Positions 47,390 to 56,467 of a stretch of DNA of 64,000 nt are shown one piece after another. The translations under genes were made by a program, and so were the position numbers. Source of the DNA: Streptomyces sp. NRRL S-350 (GTDB lineage: Bacteria > Actinomycetota > Actinomycetes > Streptomycetales > Streptomycetaceae); assembly GCF_000719705.1 (NCBI RefSeq), contig NZ_JOHO01000002.1, positions 503,262 through 567,261 on the forward strand, written 5' to 3'. Under the pieces are notes generated by a model. The model was not told the DNA's origin. It saw only the letters and a program-made list of their open reading frames with translations, and ran no database searches. Numbering within the stretch: position 1 is the stretch's first letter; every line of letters starts with the position of its first letter.

Positions 47390-49588
47390 TCAGCCCCGGG
47401 CGACCAGCAGTTGGCTGGAGCCGTCGGGCAGGCCGGCGATGGCGGCGCGCTGGGCCGGGAAGGTGCTCGCGCCGTACGGGCCCTGGACGGCGGCGAAGCC
47501 GGACCAGGTGCCGTTGGCGAACCGGGCCTGGTGGTAGACCATGCCGTCGTTGCCGATCGCCACCACCTGCGAGGAGCCGTCGGGCAGGCCGGCGATGCCG
47601 ACCGTCCGCGCGGCCATGGTGGGCGTGCCGACTCCCGGGATCGCGGCGAAGCCGGACCAACTGCCGTTGGCGAACCGGGCCTGGTGGTAGACGATGCCGT
47701 CGTTGCCGAGCGCCAGGATCTGGGAGGAGCCGTCCGGCAGCCCTGCGACGGCCACCCGCGTGGCCGCCATCCGCGGGCTGTTCACCCCGGGGATCGCGGC
47801 GAAACCGGACCAGTTGCCGTTGGCGAAGCGGGCCTGGTGGTAGACGATGCCGTCGTTGCCGATCGCCACCACCTGCGCGGAGCCGTCCGGCAGGCCGGCG
47901 ATGGCGACGTCCCCGGCCGCCATGGTCGGGGTGCCGATCCCGGGCAGCGCGGCGAAGCCGGACCAACTGCCGTCGGCGAAGCGGGCCTGGTGGTAGACCA
48001 TGCCGTCGTTGCCGATCGCCACCACCTGCGACGAGCCGTCCGGCAGGCCGGCGATGCCTGCCCGCTGGGCGGCCATGGTCGGGGTGCCGATGCCGGGCAG
48101 CGCGGCGAAGCCGGACCACCCGCCGTTCGCGGCGCGGACCCCGTGGTACAGCTGGCTGTCCAGTCCGATGCCCAGCTCCTGCGAGGAGCCGCCCGGCAGA
48201 CCGGCCGCCGCGGCCTCCGAGCCGCGGAACACTCCCGCCGCGCCCGCCAGCGGACTGAAACCGGGCCAGTTGCCCGAGCTCTGGCGCACGCCGAGGTAGA
48301 ACCCGGAGGACTGGCCCGCAGGGGCGCTGCCGAGCCGGATGTCGAGGACGTCCTGGTCGATCCCGATGCTGAAGCCGCCCCAGGTCTCCGGGGCCTGCGG
48401 CGAGGCGTACTGGTGGGCGCGCTGGTGGTCGCCCCAGTAGCCGGCGGGTATCGCCGGGTCGTCGGTGTCCTCCCGGCCGTTCCAGTTGGCGCTGAAGACG
48501 GCGTCGGGCATGGCGTAGGCGCTGTTGCCGGCGTTGGCGGCCAGGTCCTTCATGCCGGACGAGGAACTGCTGTACACCCCGGAGTTGTAGCCCCAGGCGT
48601 GCAGTTCGTAGGTCCAGGCGGTGAGGAAGCCGAGCACCGCGCCCGAGTACTGCGGGGCGTAGGCCTCCATGTCGTAGTAGAGAATCGTGCCGGGGCCGAA
48701 GCCGAGGGACTGGGCCTGGCTCACCGCGTCGTCGGCGGCGCTGGCGCCCTCGGCGGCGGGAGAGGCGATCTTCGACGCCTGCGTGCCGACGTACAGCGGC
48801 ATGAAGGCCCAGCCGCCGGCCTGCTGCTGCTGGACCCAGGAGGCCGTCAGGTTGGGTTGGGCGCAGGCCCGCTTGGCGCCGCCGATGTAGATGCCGACCG
48901 CCCGGTAGGGGGAGGAGGCCATCCACGCGTTCATCGCGGCGCCGGAGGGCGCCGTGCAGGCGTCGAAACCCTTGCCGGTGTAGTTCGTCGCCGACGCGGG
49001 TACCGCAGCCGCGGCCGGGGCAGTCGACGCCGGTTCGGACGGCGCGGCCGCAGCCGCGGCGGTGCCGGACCGCGGTGCGGAGCCCGGCGCGGGGGCCGTG
49101 CCGGGGCCGCCGGGCGCGGACGCCGGGTGACGCGTCGGCTCGGGGGTGAGCCCGGCGCCGGTGATGATCCGCCGCACCGACGGCTGGTCCGTGTCGTACG
49201 TCCCGGTCACGGCGACGACACCGTCGTTCGCCCGGAGCGTGTGCGCGACGGGGTTGGAGCCCTCCCGGTCCGGCGTGGCCGTCGCGGCGGGCTCGACCAG
49301 CAGCGCCTCCGTGCGGCCGATCAACCGGGGCGGGCAGACCTGCTGTTCGCCCGGGTGGCCGAGGTAGACGGTGTGCTGGTCGAAGCGGACACAGGCCTGC
49401 GGGTCCACGCCCAGGTCGACGACCGGCCAGGCCGCGGGGACATGGAAGACGCGGCCCTGGTACGTCACCGCCTTGGTGTCCTGACCGCCGGCGGGCGCGG
49501 CTGCGGCGGCGCCGGCGGTGGGCACCGCCATGAGCACGGCCGCCGCGACGGCCGAGGCGCTGCGGAGCGCTGTCATACGGGACTTCAC
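47390..49588 (-). CDS. Secreted DUF1906 (glycoside-hydrolase-like) protein with beta-propeller repeats
   Basis: 732 residues with signal peptide (MTALRSASAVAAAVLMAVPT, ending AAPA). A region of about 140 residues follows, then a Pro/Ala linker. The DUF1906 domain spans about 205-430: GKGFDACTAPSGAAMNAWMA, YRAVGIYIGG, WAFMPLYVG, GTILYYDMEAY and ANWNG, a TIM-barrel like Rv2525c, often with glycoside-hydrolase-like acidic residues. The last 300 residues carry six repeats of about 48 residues with WSGFAAL/PG and GIAGLPDGSSQVVAIGNDG motifs, consistent with a lectin-like propeller. The GTG at 49588 was chosen because AGGAGAG sits 6 bases upstream, inside the longer ATG frame starting at 49606. Confidence 0.8.
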   Translation of the reverse strand: MKSRMTALRSASAVAAAVLMAVPTAGAAAAAPAGGQDTKAVTYQGRVFHVPAAWPVVDLGVDPQACVRFDQHTVYLGHPGEQQVCPPRLIGRTEALLVEPAATATPDREGSNPVAHTLRANDGVVAVTGTYDTDQPSVRRIITGAGLTPEPTRHPASAPGGPGTAPAPGSAPRSGTAAAAAAPSEPASTAPAAAAVPASATNYTGKGFDACTAPSGAAMNAWMASSPYRAVGIYIGGAKRACAQPNLTASWVQQQQAGGWAFMPLYVGTQASKIASPAAEGASAADDAVSQAQSLGFGPGTILYYDMEAYAPQYSGAVLGFLTAWTYELHAWGYNSGVYSSSSSGMKDLAANAGNSAYAMPDAVFSANWNGREDTDDPAIPAGYWGDHQRAHQYASPQAPETWGGFSIGIDQDVLDIRLGSAPAGQSSGFYLGVRQSSGNWPGFSPLAGAAGVFRGSEAAAAGLPGGSSQELGIGLDSQLYHGVRAANGGWSGFAALPGIGTPTMAAQRAGIAGLPDGSSQVVAIGNDGMVYHQARFADGSWSGFAALPGIGTPTMAAGDVAIAGLPDGSAQVVAIGNDGIVYHQARFANGNWSGFAAIPGVNSPRMAATRVAVAGLPDGSSQILALGNDGIVYHQARFANGSWSGFAAIPGVGTPTMAARTVGIAGLPDGSSQVVAIGNDGMVYHQARFANGTWSGFAAVQGPYGASTFPAQRAAIAGLPDGSSQLLVARG

Positions 49589-49815
49589 CCAGATCTCTCC
49601 TGACATGGCGAAGGGCCGCGCGCAGAGAAGTCGGCCGCGCGGCGATGGCGGCCACGATATCCACGCCCGTGACGGGTGATCGACACTGACCCCACCGGTC
49701 GGGCCGATTCGCCGTCAGCTGTTGCTGCGGAGGCCGCCGTTCCGGCGTTCCGTGGCGTGCGGCGCGTCCCGTGCCAGGTGACGGGCAGGCCGGGCGGGAT
49801 GCCGGAACAGGGTAA

Positions 49816-49845
49816 TTGAACGCGTTCAGAATCATCGGCTACGCT
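49816..49845 (+). promoter_or_regulatory. Promoter with overlapping palindrome, epimerase gene
   Basis: TTGAAC (49816-49821), 18 bp and TACGCT (49840-49845). The perfect dyad TGAACGCGTTCA (49817-49828) overlaps the -35. It would allow repression of the epimerase gene that starts 31 bp after the -10. Confidence 0.5.
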
Positions 49846-49875
49846 GGGCGGGAAACCGACGCGCCAGGGGGCATC

Positions 49876-50817
49876 ATGAAGGTCGTCATTCCCGGTGGAT
49901 CCGGCGCCCTCGGGGCGCTGCTCGACCGAAGCCTCACCGCCGCCGGGCACCAGGTGGTCACCCTGACCCGCAGGCCGGCCCGGCCCCGGCAGGTCGGCTG
50001 GGACGGACGCACGCTCGGCGCCTGGGCAAAAGAGGTCGACGGCAGCGACGTCGTGCTCAACCTCGCCGGACGCAGCGTCACCTGCCGCTACACCGAGGAG
50101 AACCGGCGGGCCATGATGGACTCCCGGGTGCTCTCCACCCGGGCCGTCGGAGAGGCCGTCGCAGCCGCCCGGCGCCCGCCCGCCGTCTGGCTGCAGATGA
50201 GCACCGCCACGGTCTACGCCCACCGCCACGACGCCCCCAACGGCGAACGGGACGGTCTGATCGGCGGCGATGAGCCCGACGCCCCGCCGTCCTGGCGGCA
50301 CAGCATCGACATCGCCCGGGCCTGGGAGCAGGCCCAGGCGGAAGCCGAAACCCCGCACACCCGCAAGGTCGCCCTGCGCACCGCCGTCGTCCTCGGCCCG
50401 GAACGCGGCGGCGCCCTCGACTCGCTCTCCTGGCTGGCCCGCCTCGGCGCCGGCGGGCCGATCGCCGGCGGCGCGCAGTACGTCTCCTGGATCCACGAAC
50501 GCGACTTCGCCCGCGCCGTCGACTTCCTGATCGCCCGCCGGGAGCTCGCCGGGCCCGTCAACCTCGCCGCCCCGAACCCGCTCCCCCAGCGCGAGTTCAT
50601 GCGCGACCTGCGCAGGGCCTGGGGCATGCCGCTGGCCCTGCCCGCCACCCGCCGGATGGTCGAACTCGGCGCCTTCGCCCTGCGCTCCGAGTCCGAACTG
50701 CTGTTGAAGAGCCGCCGCGTGGTGCCGGCCCGCCTGCTGGATGCCGGCTTCACCTTCGAGTACCCGCGCTGGCCGGCCGCGGCCCGCGACCTCGTCCGGC
50801 GCCTGCGCGGGAGGTGA
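49876..50817 (+). CDS. TIGR01777-family NAD(P)-dependent epimerase
   Basis: 313 residues of the SDR39U1/YfcH type. KVVIPGGSGALGALLDRSLT is the nucleotide-binding glycine motif, VLNLAGRSVTCRYTEENRRA the family signature, QMSTATVYAHRHD the active-site strand, and SWIHERDFARAVDFLI the C-terminal block. The substrate is not known for the family. AGGGGG precedes ATG 49876. Confidence 0.9.
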   Translation: MKVVIPGGSGALGALLDRSLTAAGHQVVTLTRRPARPRQVGWDGRTLGAWAKEVDGSDVVLNLAGRSVTCRYTEENRRAMMDSRVLSTRAVGEAVAAARRPPAVWLQMSTATVYAHRHDAPNGERDGLIGGDEPDAPPSWRHSIDIARAWEQAQAEAETPHTRKVALRTAVVLGPERGGALDSLSWLARLGAGGPIAGGAQYVSWIHERDFARAVDFLIARRELAGPVNLAAPNPLPQREFMRDLRRAWGMPLALPATRRMVELGAFALRSESELLLKSRRVVPARLLDAGFTFEYPRWPAAARDLVRRLRGR

Positions 50818-50930
50818 CCCGGGGCGGACGGCACGGTTCGTCACGGGGCCGTCACAGCTCCGCCGCCGCGCTTGTCCCGGGCGGTCGCCCACCGGGAGGG
50901 TGGGAGGACGCGCGGGCAACAGGGGGCGAA

Positions 50931-51779
50931 ATGCTGACGGTGCGACTGGCGTTCATGCGGCGCCTGGTGGACGTCTTCGGGATCGGCTGCCTGCTGGCCA
51001 TCGTGCCGGTGATCGTCCTGGGCGGGACCGGCGCCACGGGCGGGGGAGTGACCGCGCTGATCGGGGTCGCGATCGTCGCCGCGGTGACCTTCGGGGCGCC
51101 GTGCACCTTCCGGCTGCGGGAGGAGGAGAGCGGCCTGGTGCTGGTGCGGCTGCTCGTCGCCAAGCGCTACGCCTGGTCGGAGATCCGGGGGCTGGCCATG
51201 GAGTTCACCGAGGATTCGGAGACCGGCGCCCACCGGGTCCGGCTCCGGGTGCGCCTCGTCGATCCGCCGGGCCGCCACTGGGGCCCGTTCCTCGGGGAAC
51301 TCGCCGCCACCGCGGAGGACCGGCCGCGCGGAGTCGAACCGCGCGCCCTCGCCGAGCTGTTCGCCCTGTTCGGACGGCGCGGACTGCCCGTCGACCGGCC
51401 GGAGTTCGCGAACGCCGTGCTCTCCGCCCACGGCCTGCCACCGCTGCCGCCCCCGCACGTACGGAACGCGCCGACCGGGCCCGTGCCCGAGCCCGGGCAG
51501 GCGTACGCGGACGCCCCGGGAATCGAGGAAGAAGACGGGTACCTCGCGAACCACCGCAAGCTCGTCCTGGGGCCGCCCCGGGCGCGGCGCGACTACCTGC
51601 TGCGCGCCGCCGCCCTGCGCGACCGGGTGGCGCTGGGCAACGGCGACGCGGACGCCGAGCAGGTGGCGAGCGCGCTGTACACGGCCTGGCAGCTGGCCCA
51701 CCACGACGGCGTCACCGTCCAGGGCGACGTGCGCGGCTACGTCCGGGAGCAGTACCCGGGCCGGCGCCGCGCCGGGTAG
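50931..51779 (+). CDS. Membrane-anchored PH-like domain protein
   Basis: 282 residues. Two N-terminal hydrophobic helices (FGIGCLLAIVPVIVLGGTGA and VTALIGVAIVAAVTFGAPC) are followed by FRLREEESGLVLVRLLVAKR, YAWSEIRGLAMEF and HRVRLRVRLVD. This order (two helices, then a strand-rich segment with 'Y.W.EI.G') is that of bacterial PH-like membrane proteins. The remaining 170 residues are a soluble tail without clear homology. AGGGGG precedes ATG. Function unknown. Confidence 0.6.
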   Translation: MLTVRLAFMRRLVDVFGIGCLLAIVPVIVLGGTGATGGGVTALIGVAIVAAVTFGAPCTFRLREEESGLVLVRLLVAKRYAWSEIRGLAMEFTEDSETGAHRVRLRVRLVDPPGRHWGPFLGELAATAEDRPRGVEPRALAELFALFGRRGLPVDRPEFANAVLSAHGLPPLPPPHVRNAPTGPVPEPGQAYADAPGIEEEDGYLANHRKLVLGPPRARRDYLLRAAALRDRVALGNGDADAEQVASALYTAWQLAHHDGVTVQGDVRGYVREQYPGRRRAG

Positions 51780-51784
51780 CCGCG

Positions 51785-52219
51785 TTACGGCCGCAGCAGC
51801 CGGTCCAGCACCCGGCCGAAGACGAGCCGGCCCACCGAAGCGACGACCGGATCGGCGAACCGGGGCAGACCGGTGATCAGCAACTCCTCCGCCCAGACCG
51901 CCTCGCAGCCGCCGCCCACCGCCCGGACCCGCAGCACGGCCCCGCCGCGCACCGGGCGGCCGCGCTTCGCCAGTCGGCAGAGGCCGTCGCGCCCGGGCCC
52001 CGGCGCGACGAACTCGACGACCTCCATCGGGTCGTCGAAGCGCAGCGGCCCGAAGGCCGTCCGGGCCAGGACGACATCGCCGACCTCCCGGCCGGTGCCC
52101 CGGGCGACACCGACCCGGGTGAACGGCACCCGCTCCCCGTGCCGGGGCCAGTCGGTCAACCGCTCCCAGCAGCGGGCCGGCGGCAGCTGGGAACGGCGGG
52201 TCAGGACGAAACGGGCCAT
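51785..52219 (-). CDS. SRPBCC-family protein (polyketide cyclase/dehydrase-like fold)
   Basis: 144 residues. MARFVLTRRSQLPPARCWER, LTDWPRHGERVPFTRVGVAR and VRGGAVLRVRAVGGGCEAVW fit the START-like SRPBCC helix-grip fold, with the common 'W..LTDW..H' start. It may bind a small hydrophobic ligand. The closeness of a ketoreductase and a SARP regulator 2.5-4 kb away is suggestive, but no link is shown. Confidence 0.75.
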   Translation of the reverse strand: MARFVLTRRSQLPPARCWERLTDWPRHGERVPFTRVGVARGTGREVGDVVLARTAFGPLRFDDPMEVVEFVAPGPGRDGLCRLAKRGRPVRGGAVLRVRAVGGGCEAVWAEELLITGLPRFADPVVASVGRLVFGRVLDRLLRP

Positions 52220-52345
52220 GGGTCCACGGTAGTGGCGTCGGGCCGGGGCGGGCCGCTCGCGGCCGGGGCGCGCCGCACCGGCCGTGCGGGCCCGACGCCG
52301 GCCCGGGCCTCGGCGCCGGGGCAGGCCCCGCGACCGGTGCGGACG

Positions 52346-54739
52346 TCAGCGCCGGGGCGCTGCCGCCAGCAGGCCGGCCAGCACCGTCAGGTCGTCCTCC
52401 TCGTCGAGCAGCACCACCAGCGGCGGGTGCGTCGCGGCTCCCAACCGGGCGATCTCGTACGCGGTGACGCCGAGCCCCGGCGGGGCGACCAGCGCCACCG
52501 GCGCGCGGGACTCCAGCAGGGGGGCGAGCACCGGCCGGTAGGCGGCGGGCGGCGCCCCGCCACCGGCGGGGCGCAGCACGGCGAGGGCCTGCGGGCCGGG
52601 CCAGCGGCGGGCCGCGCCGGGGTAGCGGTCGTGCGGGGCGCCGGGGGGAGGCAGCAGCAGGACCCAGCCCGCGCCCGGGCGGGTGGCCCGGTGCAGCAGG
52701 TCCAGCCGCACCGCCGGGGCGTCGTCGGCACCGGGCGAGACGCCCGTGTCCCCCGAGCCGCCCGGGCCGACCGAGCCGTCCGCAGGGTCCGAGCCCGGTT
52801 CGCCGAGCCGGGGCGTCGGCTGTCCGGCGAGCGTGGAGCGCAGCACCTCCGTGGTGCTCAGCCCGCTCGGCAGGTCGGGGAAGGCGCGCAGCAGGTGGGC
52901 GCTCTGGCTGAGGAGTTCGAGGGCGTCCCGGTCGGCGAGCAGGGCGCGGTCGTGGGTGGCGGTGAGCACGAGCCCGCCGGTGGCGTCGTAGTGGGCGGCG
53001 AGGGTGATCGGGTACGAGGTGAAGGTGCCGGCGGCGGGGACGGGGCTCTCCACGTGGATGCCGTGCGCGGCCAGATCGGTCTCCAGCCGCAGGTGGTGCG
53101 AGGCGGGCGGCTGGTGCTCCAGCACGACCAGGCTGTTGGGCCGCTGCCCGCGCGAACCGGCCGTCCAGCGGTGGGCCTGCCCGGGGGAGACCCACTCGTA
53201 CGCGGCGAGGTCGAGCACGCCGTCGCGCAGTGCCGCGAGCAGCTGCGGCACGGTGGTGCCGGGGTGCAGCCGGACGGAGATCGGCAGCGGGTTGCGCAGG
53301 GCGCCGGGCAGCCGGTCGATGCCGTCCAGCGGGATGCCCCGGCCGGAGACGGTCACCGCGAAGCCGACCCGCACGGCCTTGGCGGGGCGGCGGAGCCGGT
53401 CCGACTGCGTCGCGCGGTACAGCAGCAGCGCCCACGCGGCCTGCAGCGCGCTGCTCTCGCCCGCGCCCCAGGCCGCCGCCCAGCCGCGCAGCCGTACCGC
53501 CTCGTACGGGGTGAGCCGGCGCCGGGCCCGGCCGCTGCCGCGTCGGCTCGGGTCGGGGGCGAGCGGCAGGACGGCCGTGCCGCCCGGTCGGGTGGACCAG
53601 AACTGCCTCGGCGCGTCGGTGCCTTGGGCCCGCACCCAGCGGGCGTGGTCGCGGAGGTCGGGGCGGCGTTCGCCGCCGGGCAGGACGCCGCCGGTCAGGT
53701 AGGCGCGGTAGAAGGACTGCAGCAGCAGGCGCACGCTCCAGCCGTCCAGCATCGCCTGGTGGTAGCTGAGCAGTACCCGGGTGGCGGGCCCCTCGTCGGC
53801 GTCCGGCGGGGCGTCGAGCAGGGTGGCGCGCAGCAGGGCGGGGCGGCGCAGGTCGAAGCCGCGCCGGCGGTCGGCGGCGAGCAGTTCGTCCCAGTCGGCG
53901 GTGCCGTGCGGGTGTCGGGTCACGTCGGGGGCGGCGCGTTCGTGGAGCACCATCCACGGGTCGCCGGTGCCGTCCTCGTCCCAGTCGAAGGCGGCGCGCA
54001 GCACCGTCTCGTGGTCGGTGACGGACTGCCAGGCCGCCGCGAAGCGCTCGGTGTCCAGCGGTCCGTGCCAGTTCCAGGACAGCTGCTCGACGTGCCGCCC
54101 GTCGTGGTCGGCCGGGCCGAGGACCTGGCGCAGCATCTCCCGTTGCAGTGCGCTGGTCGGCACGGTGACCGGCTCGGGCGGCTGCGCCAGCGCCTCCCGC
54201 AGCTCCTCCAGGAGGGCGGCGGCGCGCTCGGGCGGGCCGGGCGCGAGGCCGACGAAGAGCCGCGGTCGGCCGTCGCGGTCGGCCGCGTCCCGGCGTTCCC
54301 CGCCGCCGCCCCGGTCCTCGACCAGGACGGCCCGCAGTCGCGGCCCGCCGGCCAGGCTGCGGCCCAGCTCGGCGAGCACCCGGTCGAGGGCCGCCGGGCC
54401 GTCCGCCGTCCGCTGCCACAGCGTGTCGTCCGGGGTGCCGGGGGGCGAAGCTCCCGCGGCGGCGGGAGCCCGCAGGACGGTCCGCAGCGCGGCGCGCAGC
54501 ACTTCGGGTTCGTACGCCCGGTGCAGCTCGGCCAGCACGAACTCCCTGGCGCGGGCGGACGGCGCGGCGGCTCGCCGCGGCGGGGCCTCCGGTCGGGCCG
54601 CCGGGCGGGCCAGCGCGGCGCTCACGGCCCCCGCGTCGAGCCGTCTCGGCGGGCGGGCGGCGGGCAGGCAGGGCTCGGGCGCGGGGGCGCCGGACACCAG
54701 GACGGTGACGGGGGCGCTGGAGAACTGACGGTTCGTCAT
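52346..54739 (-). CDS. Stand-alone condensation-domain-like protein with degenerate active site and thioesterase-like tail
   Basis: 797 residues, no signal peptide. Residues about 190-620 follow NRPS condensation domains: TSALQREMLRQVL, the HGPLDTERFAAAWQSVTDHE strand, VLRAAF, then YHQAMLDGWS, YRAYLTGG, and FAVTVSGRGIPLDGIDRLPG. The catalytic HHxxxDG motif reads HQAMLDG (327-333), so the second, catalytic His is Gln328. Residues about 675-797 resemble a thioesterase (WVLLLPPPGAPHD, VALVAPPGLGVTAYEIARLG), but the Ser of GxSxG is lost. There is no adenylation or carrier domain. It may be a structural or non-catalytic partner, or a decaying gene. It shares strand and close spacing with an act-type ketoreductase and a SARP. 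Confidence 0.75.
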   Translation of the reverse strand: MTNRQFSSAPVTVLVSGAPAPEPCLPAARPPRRLDAGAVSAALARPAARPEAPPRRAAAPSARAREFVLAELHRAYEPEVLRAALRTVLRAPAAAGASPPGTPDDTLWQRTADGPAALDRVLAELGRSLAGGPRLRAVLVEDRGGGGERRDAADRDGRPRLFVGLAPGPPERAAALLEELREALAQPPEPVTVPTSALQREMLRQVLGPADHDGRHVEQLSWNWHGPLDTERFAAAWQSVTDHETVLRAAFDWDEDGTGDPWMVLHERAAPDVTRHPHGTADWDELLAADRRRGFDLRRPALLRATLLDAPPDADEGPATRVLLSYHQAMLDGWSVRLLLQSFYRAYLTGGVLPGGERRPDLRDHARWVRAQGTDAPRQFWSTRPGGTAVLPLAPDPSRRGSGRARRRLTPYEAVRLRGWAAAWGAGESSALQAAWALLLYRATQSDRLRRPAKAVRVGFAVTVSGRGIPLDGIDRLPGALRNPLPISVRLHPGTTVPQLLAALRDGVLDLAAYEWVSPGQAHRWTAGSRGQRPNSLVVLEHQPPASHHLRLETDLAAHGIHVESPVPAAGTFTSYPITLAAHYDATGGLVLTATHDRALLADRDALELLSQSAHLLRAFPDLPSGLSTTEVLRSTLAGQPTPRLGEPGSDPADGSVGPGGSGDTGVSPGADDAPAVRLDLLHRATRPGAGWVLLLPPPGAPHDRYPGAARRWPGPQALAVLRPAGGGAPPAAYRPVLAPLLESRAPVALVAPPGLGVTAYEIARLGAATHPPLVVLLDEEDDLTVLAGLLAAAPRR

Positions 54740-54801
54740 CGCTGATCAGCGGGCACCGGAGCCCGAGTCCTTCCCGTGGGCCGGCCTGGATCGCGCCGGG
54801 G

Positions 54802-55590
54802 TTACTGGGTGGCGAGTCCGCCGCAGACGTTGAGCGCCTGGGCGGTGATGCTGGCGGCGGTCGGGGAGGTGAGGTAGCCGGCCAGCGAGGCGACCTCCTC
54901 CGGGGTGGTGTAGCGGCCGAGCGGGATGTGCGTCTGGAAGTGCCGGTGGATGGTCTCGGGCGTGGTGTTGTAGGCGGTGGCGTACTCGTGGTGGATCCGG
55001 GCGGTGTGCGGGGTCTGGACGTAGCCCGGGCAGATGGCGTTGACGGTGGTGCCGGTGGGCGCCAACTCCTTGGCCAGCGCGCGGGTGAAACCGATGACGG
55101 CGTGCTTGCTCGCGGTGTACGGCGCGCCCAGGGTGACGGCCTGCTTCCCGGCCGTGGACGCGATGTTGATGATGCGCGGGTGTGCGGTGGTGGTGATGTG
55201 GCCCTGCCGGAGGGTTTCGCGGGTGACCAGGAAGACGGCGTTGAGGTTGGTGTCGATGACGTCGTACCACAGGTCGTCGGTGGTGGTCGCGGTGGGCCCG
55301 CCGCCGGTGCGGCCGGCGTTGTTGACCAGGACGGTGATCGGGCCGTGTTCGGCCACCGTGTGCCGGATCAGCCCGGCGACCTGGGCCGGCTTGCGGACGT
55401 CGCAGGTGAGGCCGTCGGCCTGGTGGCCCTCCTCGCGCAGGGTGGCGACCGCCTGGTCGATGTGCTGGGCGGTGCGGGCGCAGATGAAGACACGGTGGCC
55501 GCGGCTGCCGAGTTCGCGGGCGATGGCGAGGCCGATGCCGCGGGTACCGCCGGTGATCAGGGCGAGGGGTTTCTCGGGTGCGGTGGTCAT
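54802..55590 (-). CDS. Act-type ketoreductase (SDR family)
   Basis: 262 residues, highly similar to the actinorhodin ketoreductase ActIII in its whole layout. TGGTRGIGLAIAREL binds NADPH. LVNNAGRTGGGPTATTTDDL, DTNLNAVFLVTR (Asn115), INIAST (Ser145), GAPYTASKH (Tyr158, Lys162) and QALNVCGGL complete it, with the catalytic set one residue later than in ActIII. The PGG motif after NNAGR, which sets stereochemistry in ActIII, reads TGG here. ActIII-type enzymes reduce C-9 of aromatic polyketides, but no minimal PKS is in this window. The gene follows the SARP by 58 bp. Confidence 0.87.
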   Translation of the reverse strand: MTTAPEKPLALITGGTRGIGLAIARELGSRGHRVFICARTAQHIDQAVATLREEGHQADGLTCDVRKPAQVAGLIRHTVAEHGPITVLVNNAGRTGGGPTATTTDDLWYDVIDTNLNAVFLVTRETLRQGHITTTAHPRIINIASTAGKQAVTLGAPYTASKHAVIGFTRALAKELAPTGTTVNAICPGYVQTPHTARIHHEYATAYNTTPETIHRHFQTHIPLGRYTTPEEVASLAGYLTSPTAASITAQALNVCGGLATQ

Positions 55591-55648
55591 GACGCGTCCT
55601 GTGGGTGAGGGCTGGGAGAGGTCGGCGGGACGGCCGTCCTGGCGGGGC

Positions 55649-56467
55649 TCAGGCCGAGTACAGGTTGTAGGTGGTCGGGTGCGCGGTGGCGGGCGTGTTG
55701 AGGGCCGGGTCCAGGTTGAGGATCGCGTGCTGCAGGTGCTGCAGGTGCGGGGAGGGCTGGATGCCGAGCTCGGTGGTCAGCCGGTGGCGCAGGTGGTGGT
55801 AGGCGGTCAGGGCGCTGGTCTGCCGGCCGGCCCGGTAGAGGGCGACCATGGCCTGGGCGTGCAGGCCCTCGTGGTGGGGGTGCTGGTGGGTGAGGTGGGT
55901 GAGTTCGGGGATGAGCTCGTTGTGCCGGCCGAGCCGCAGGTCGGTGTCGATGCGCCGTTCGAGGGTGACGAGCCGGCTCTCCTCCAGGCGCATGATCTCG
56001 ATGGTGAGGATCGGTCCGGGCCGTACGTCGACCAGGGCGGGGCCGTGCCACAGGGCGAGGGCCTGGCGGAAGTGGGTGGCGGCCTGGTCGTCGTGGCCGT
56101 GGTTGAAGGCGTGCTGGCCCTGGGTGATCAGCAGGTTGTAGGTGTGGACGTCCAGGTTGTCCGGGTGCGTGGTGAGCTGGTAGCCGCCGTGGCGGGTGGT
56201 GAGGACGTCCTTGGCGGTGGTGTGCGGGGTCGGGCCGAGGGCCTGGGTGATGCGGCGGCGCAGCTGCAGGATGTACGTCTGCATGGTGGTGAGCGCCTGT
56301 CTTGGCGGGTCGTCCCCCCAGATCTCCTCGATCAGCGTGGCGATGGGCAGGATCCGGTTCGGGTAGAGCGCCAGGAGGGCGAGGAGCTGGCGCTGCTTCG
56401 CGGCGGAGGGGACGACGGAGATGCCGTTGAGGTCGGCGGTGAGCGGGCCGAGGACTCTGAGCTGCAT
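55649..56467 (-). CDS. SARP-family transcriptional activator
   Basis: 272 residues, the size of compact ActII-ORF4-like SARPs. The N-terminal OmpR-type winged helix reads MQLRVLGPLTADLNG, AAKQRQLLALLALYPNRILP, IEEIWGDDPPRQALTTMQTY, ILQLRRRI. The bacterial transcriptional activation domain follows at about 105-250 (ALALWHGPALVDV, HHEGLHAQAMVALYRAGRQT, LTTELGIQPSPHL). Such proteins switch on antibiotic gene clusters. ATG 56467 has AAAGGAG upstream. Its likely targets are the genes directly downstream (ketoreductase, condensation-like protein). Thr and His are unusually frequent in this gene and the ketoreductase. Confidence 0.88.
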   Translation of the reverse strand: MQLRVLGPLTADLNGISVVPSAAKQRQLLALLALYPNRILPIATLIEEIWGDDPPRQALTTMQTYILQLRRRITQALGPTPHTTAKDVLTTRHGGYQLTTHPDNLDVHTYNLLITQGQHAFNHGHDDQAATHFRQALALWHGPALVDVRPGPILTIEIMRLEESRLVTLERRIDTDLRLGRHNELIPELTHLTHQHPHHEGLHAQAMVALYRAGRQTSALTAYHHLRHRLTTELGIQPSPHLQHLQHAILNLDPALNTPATAHPTTYNLYSA

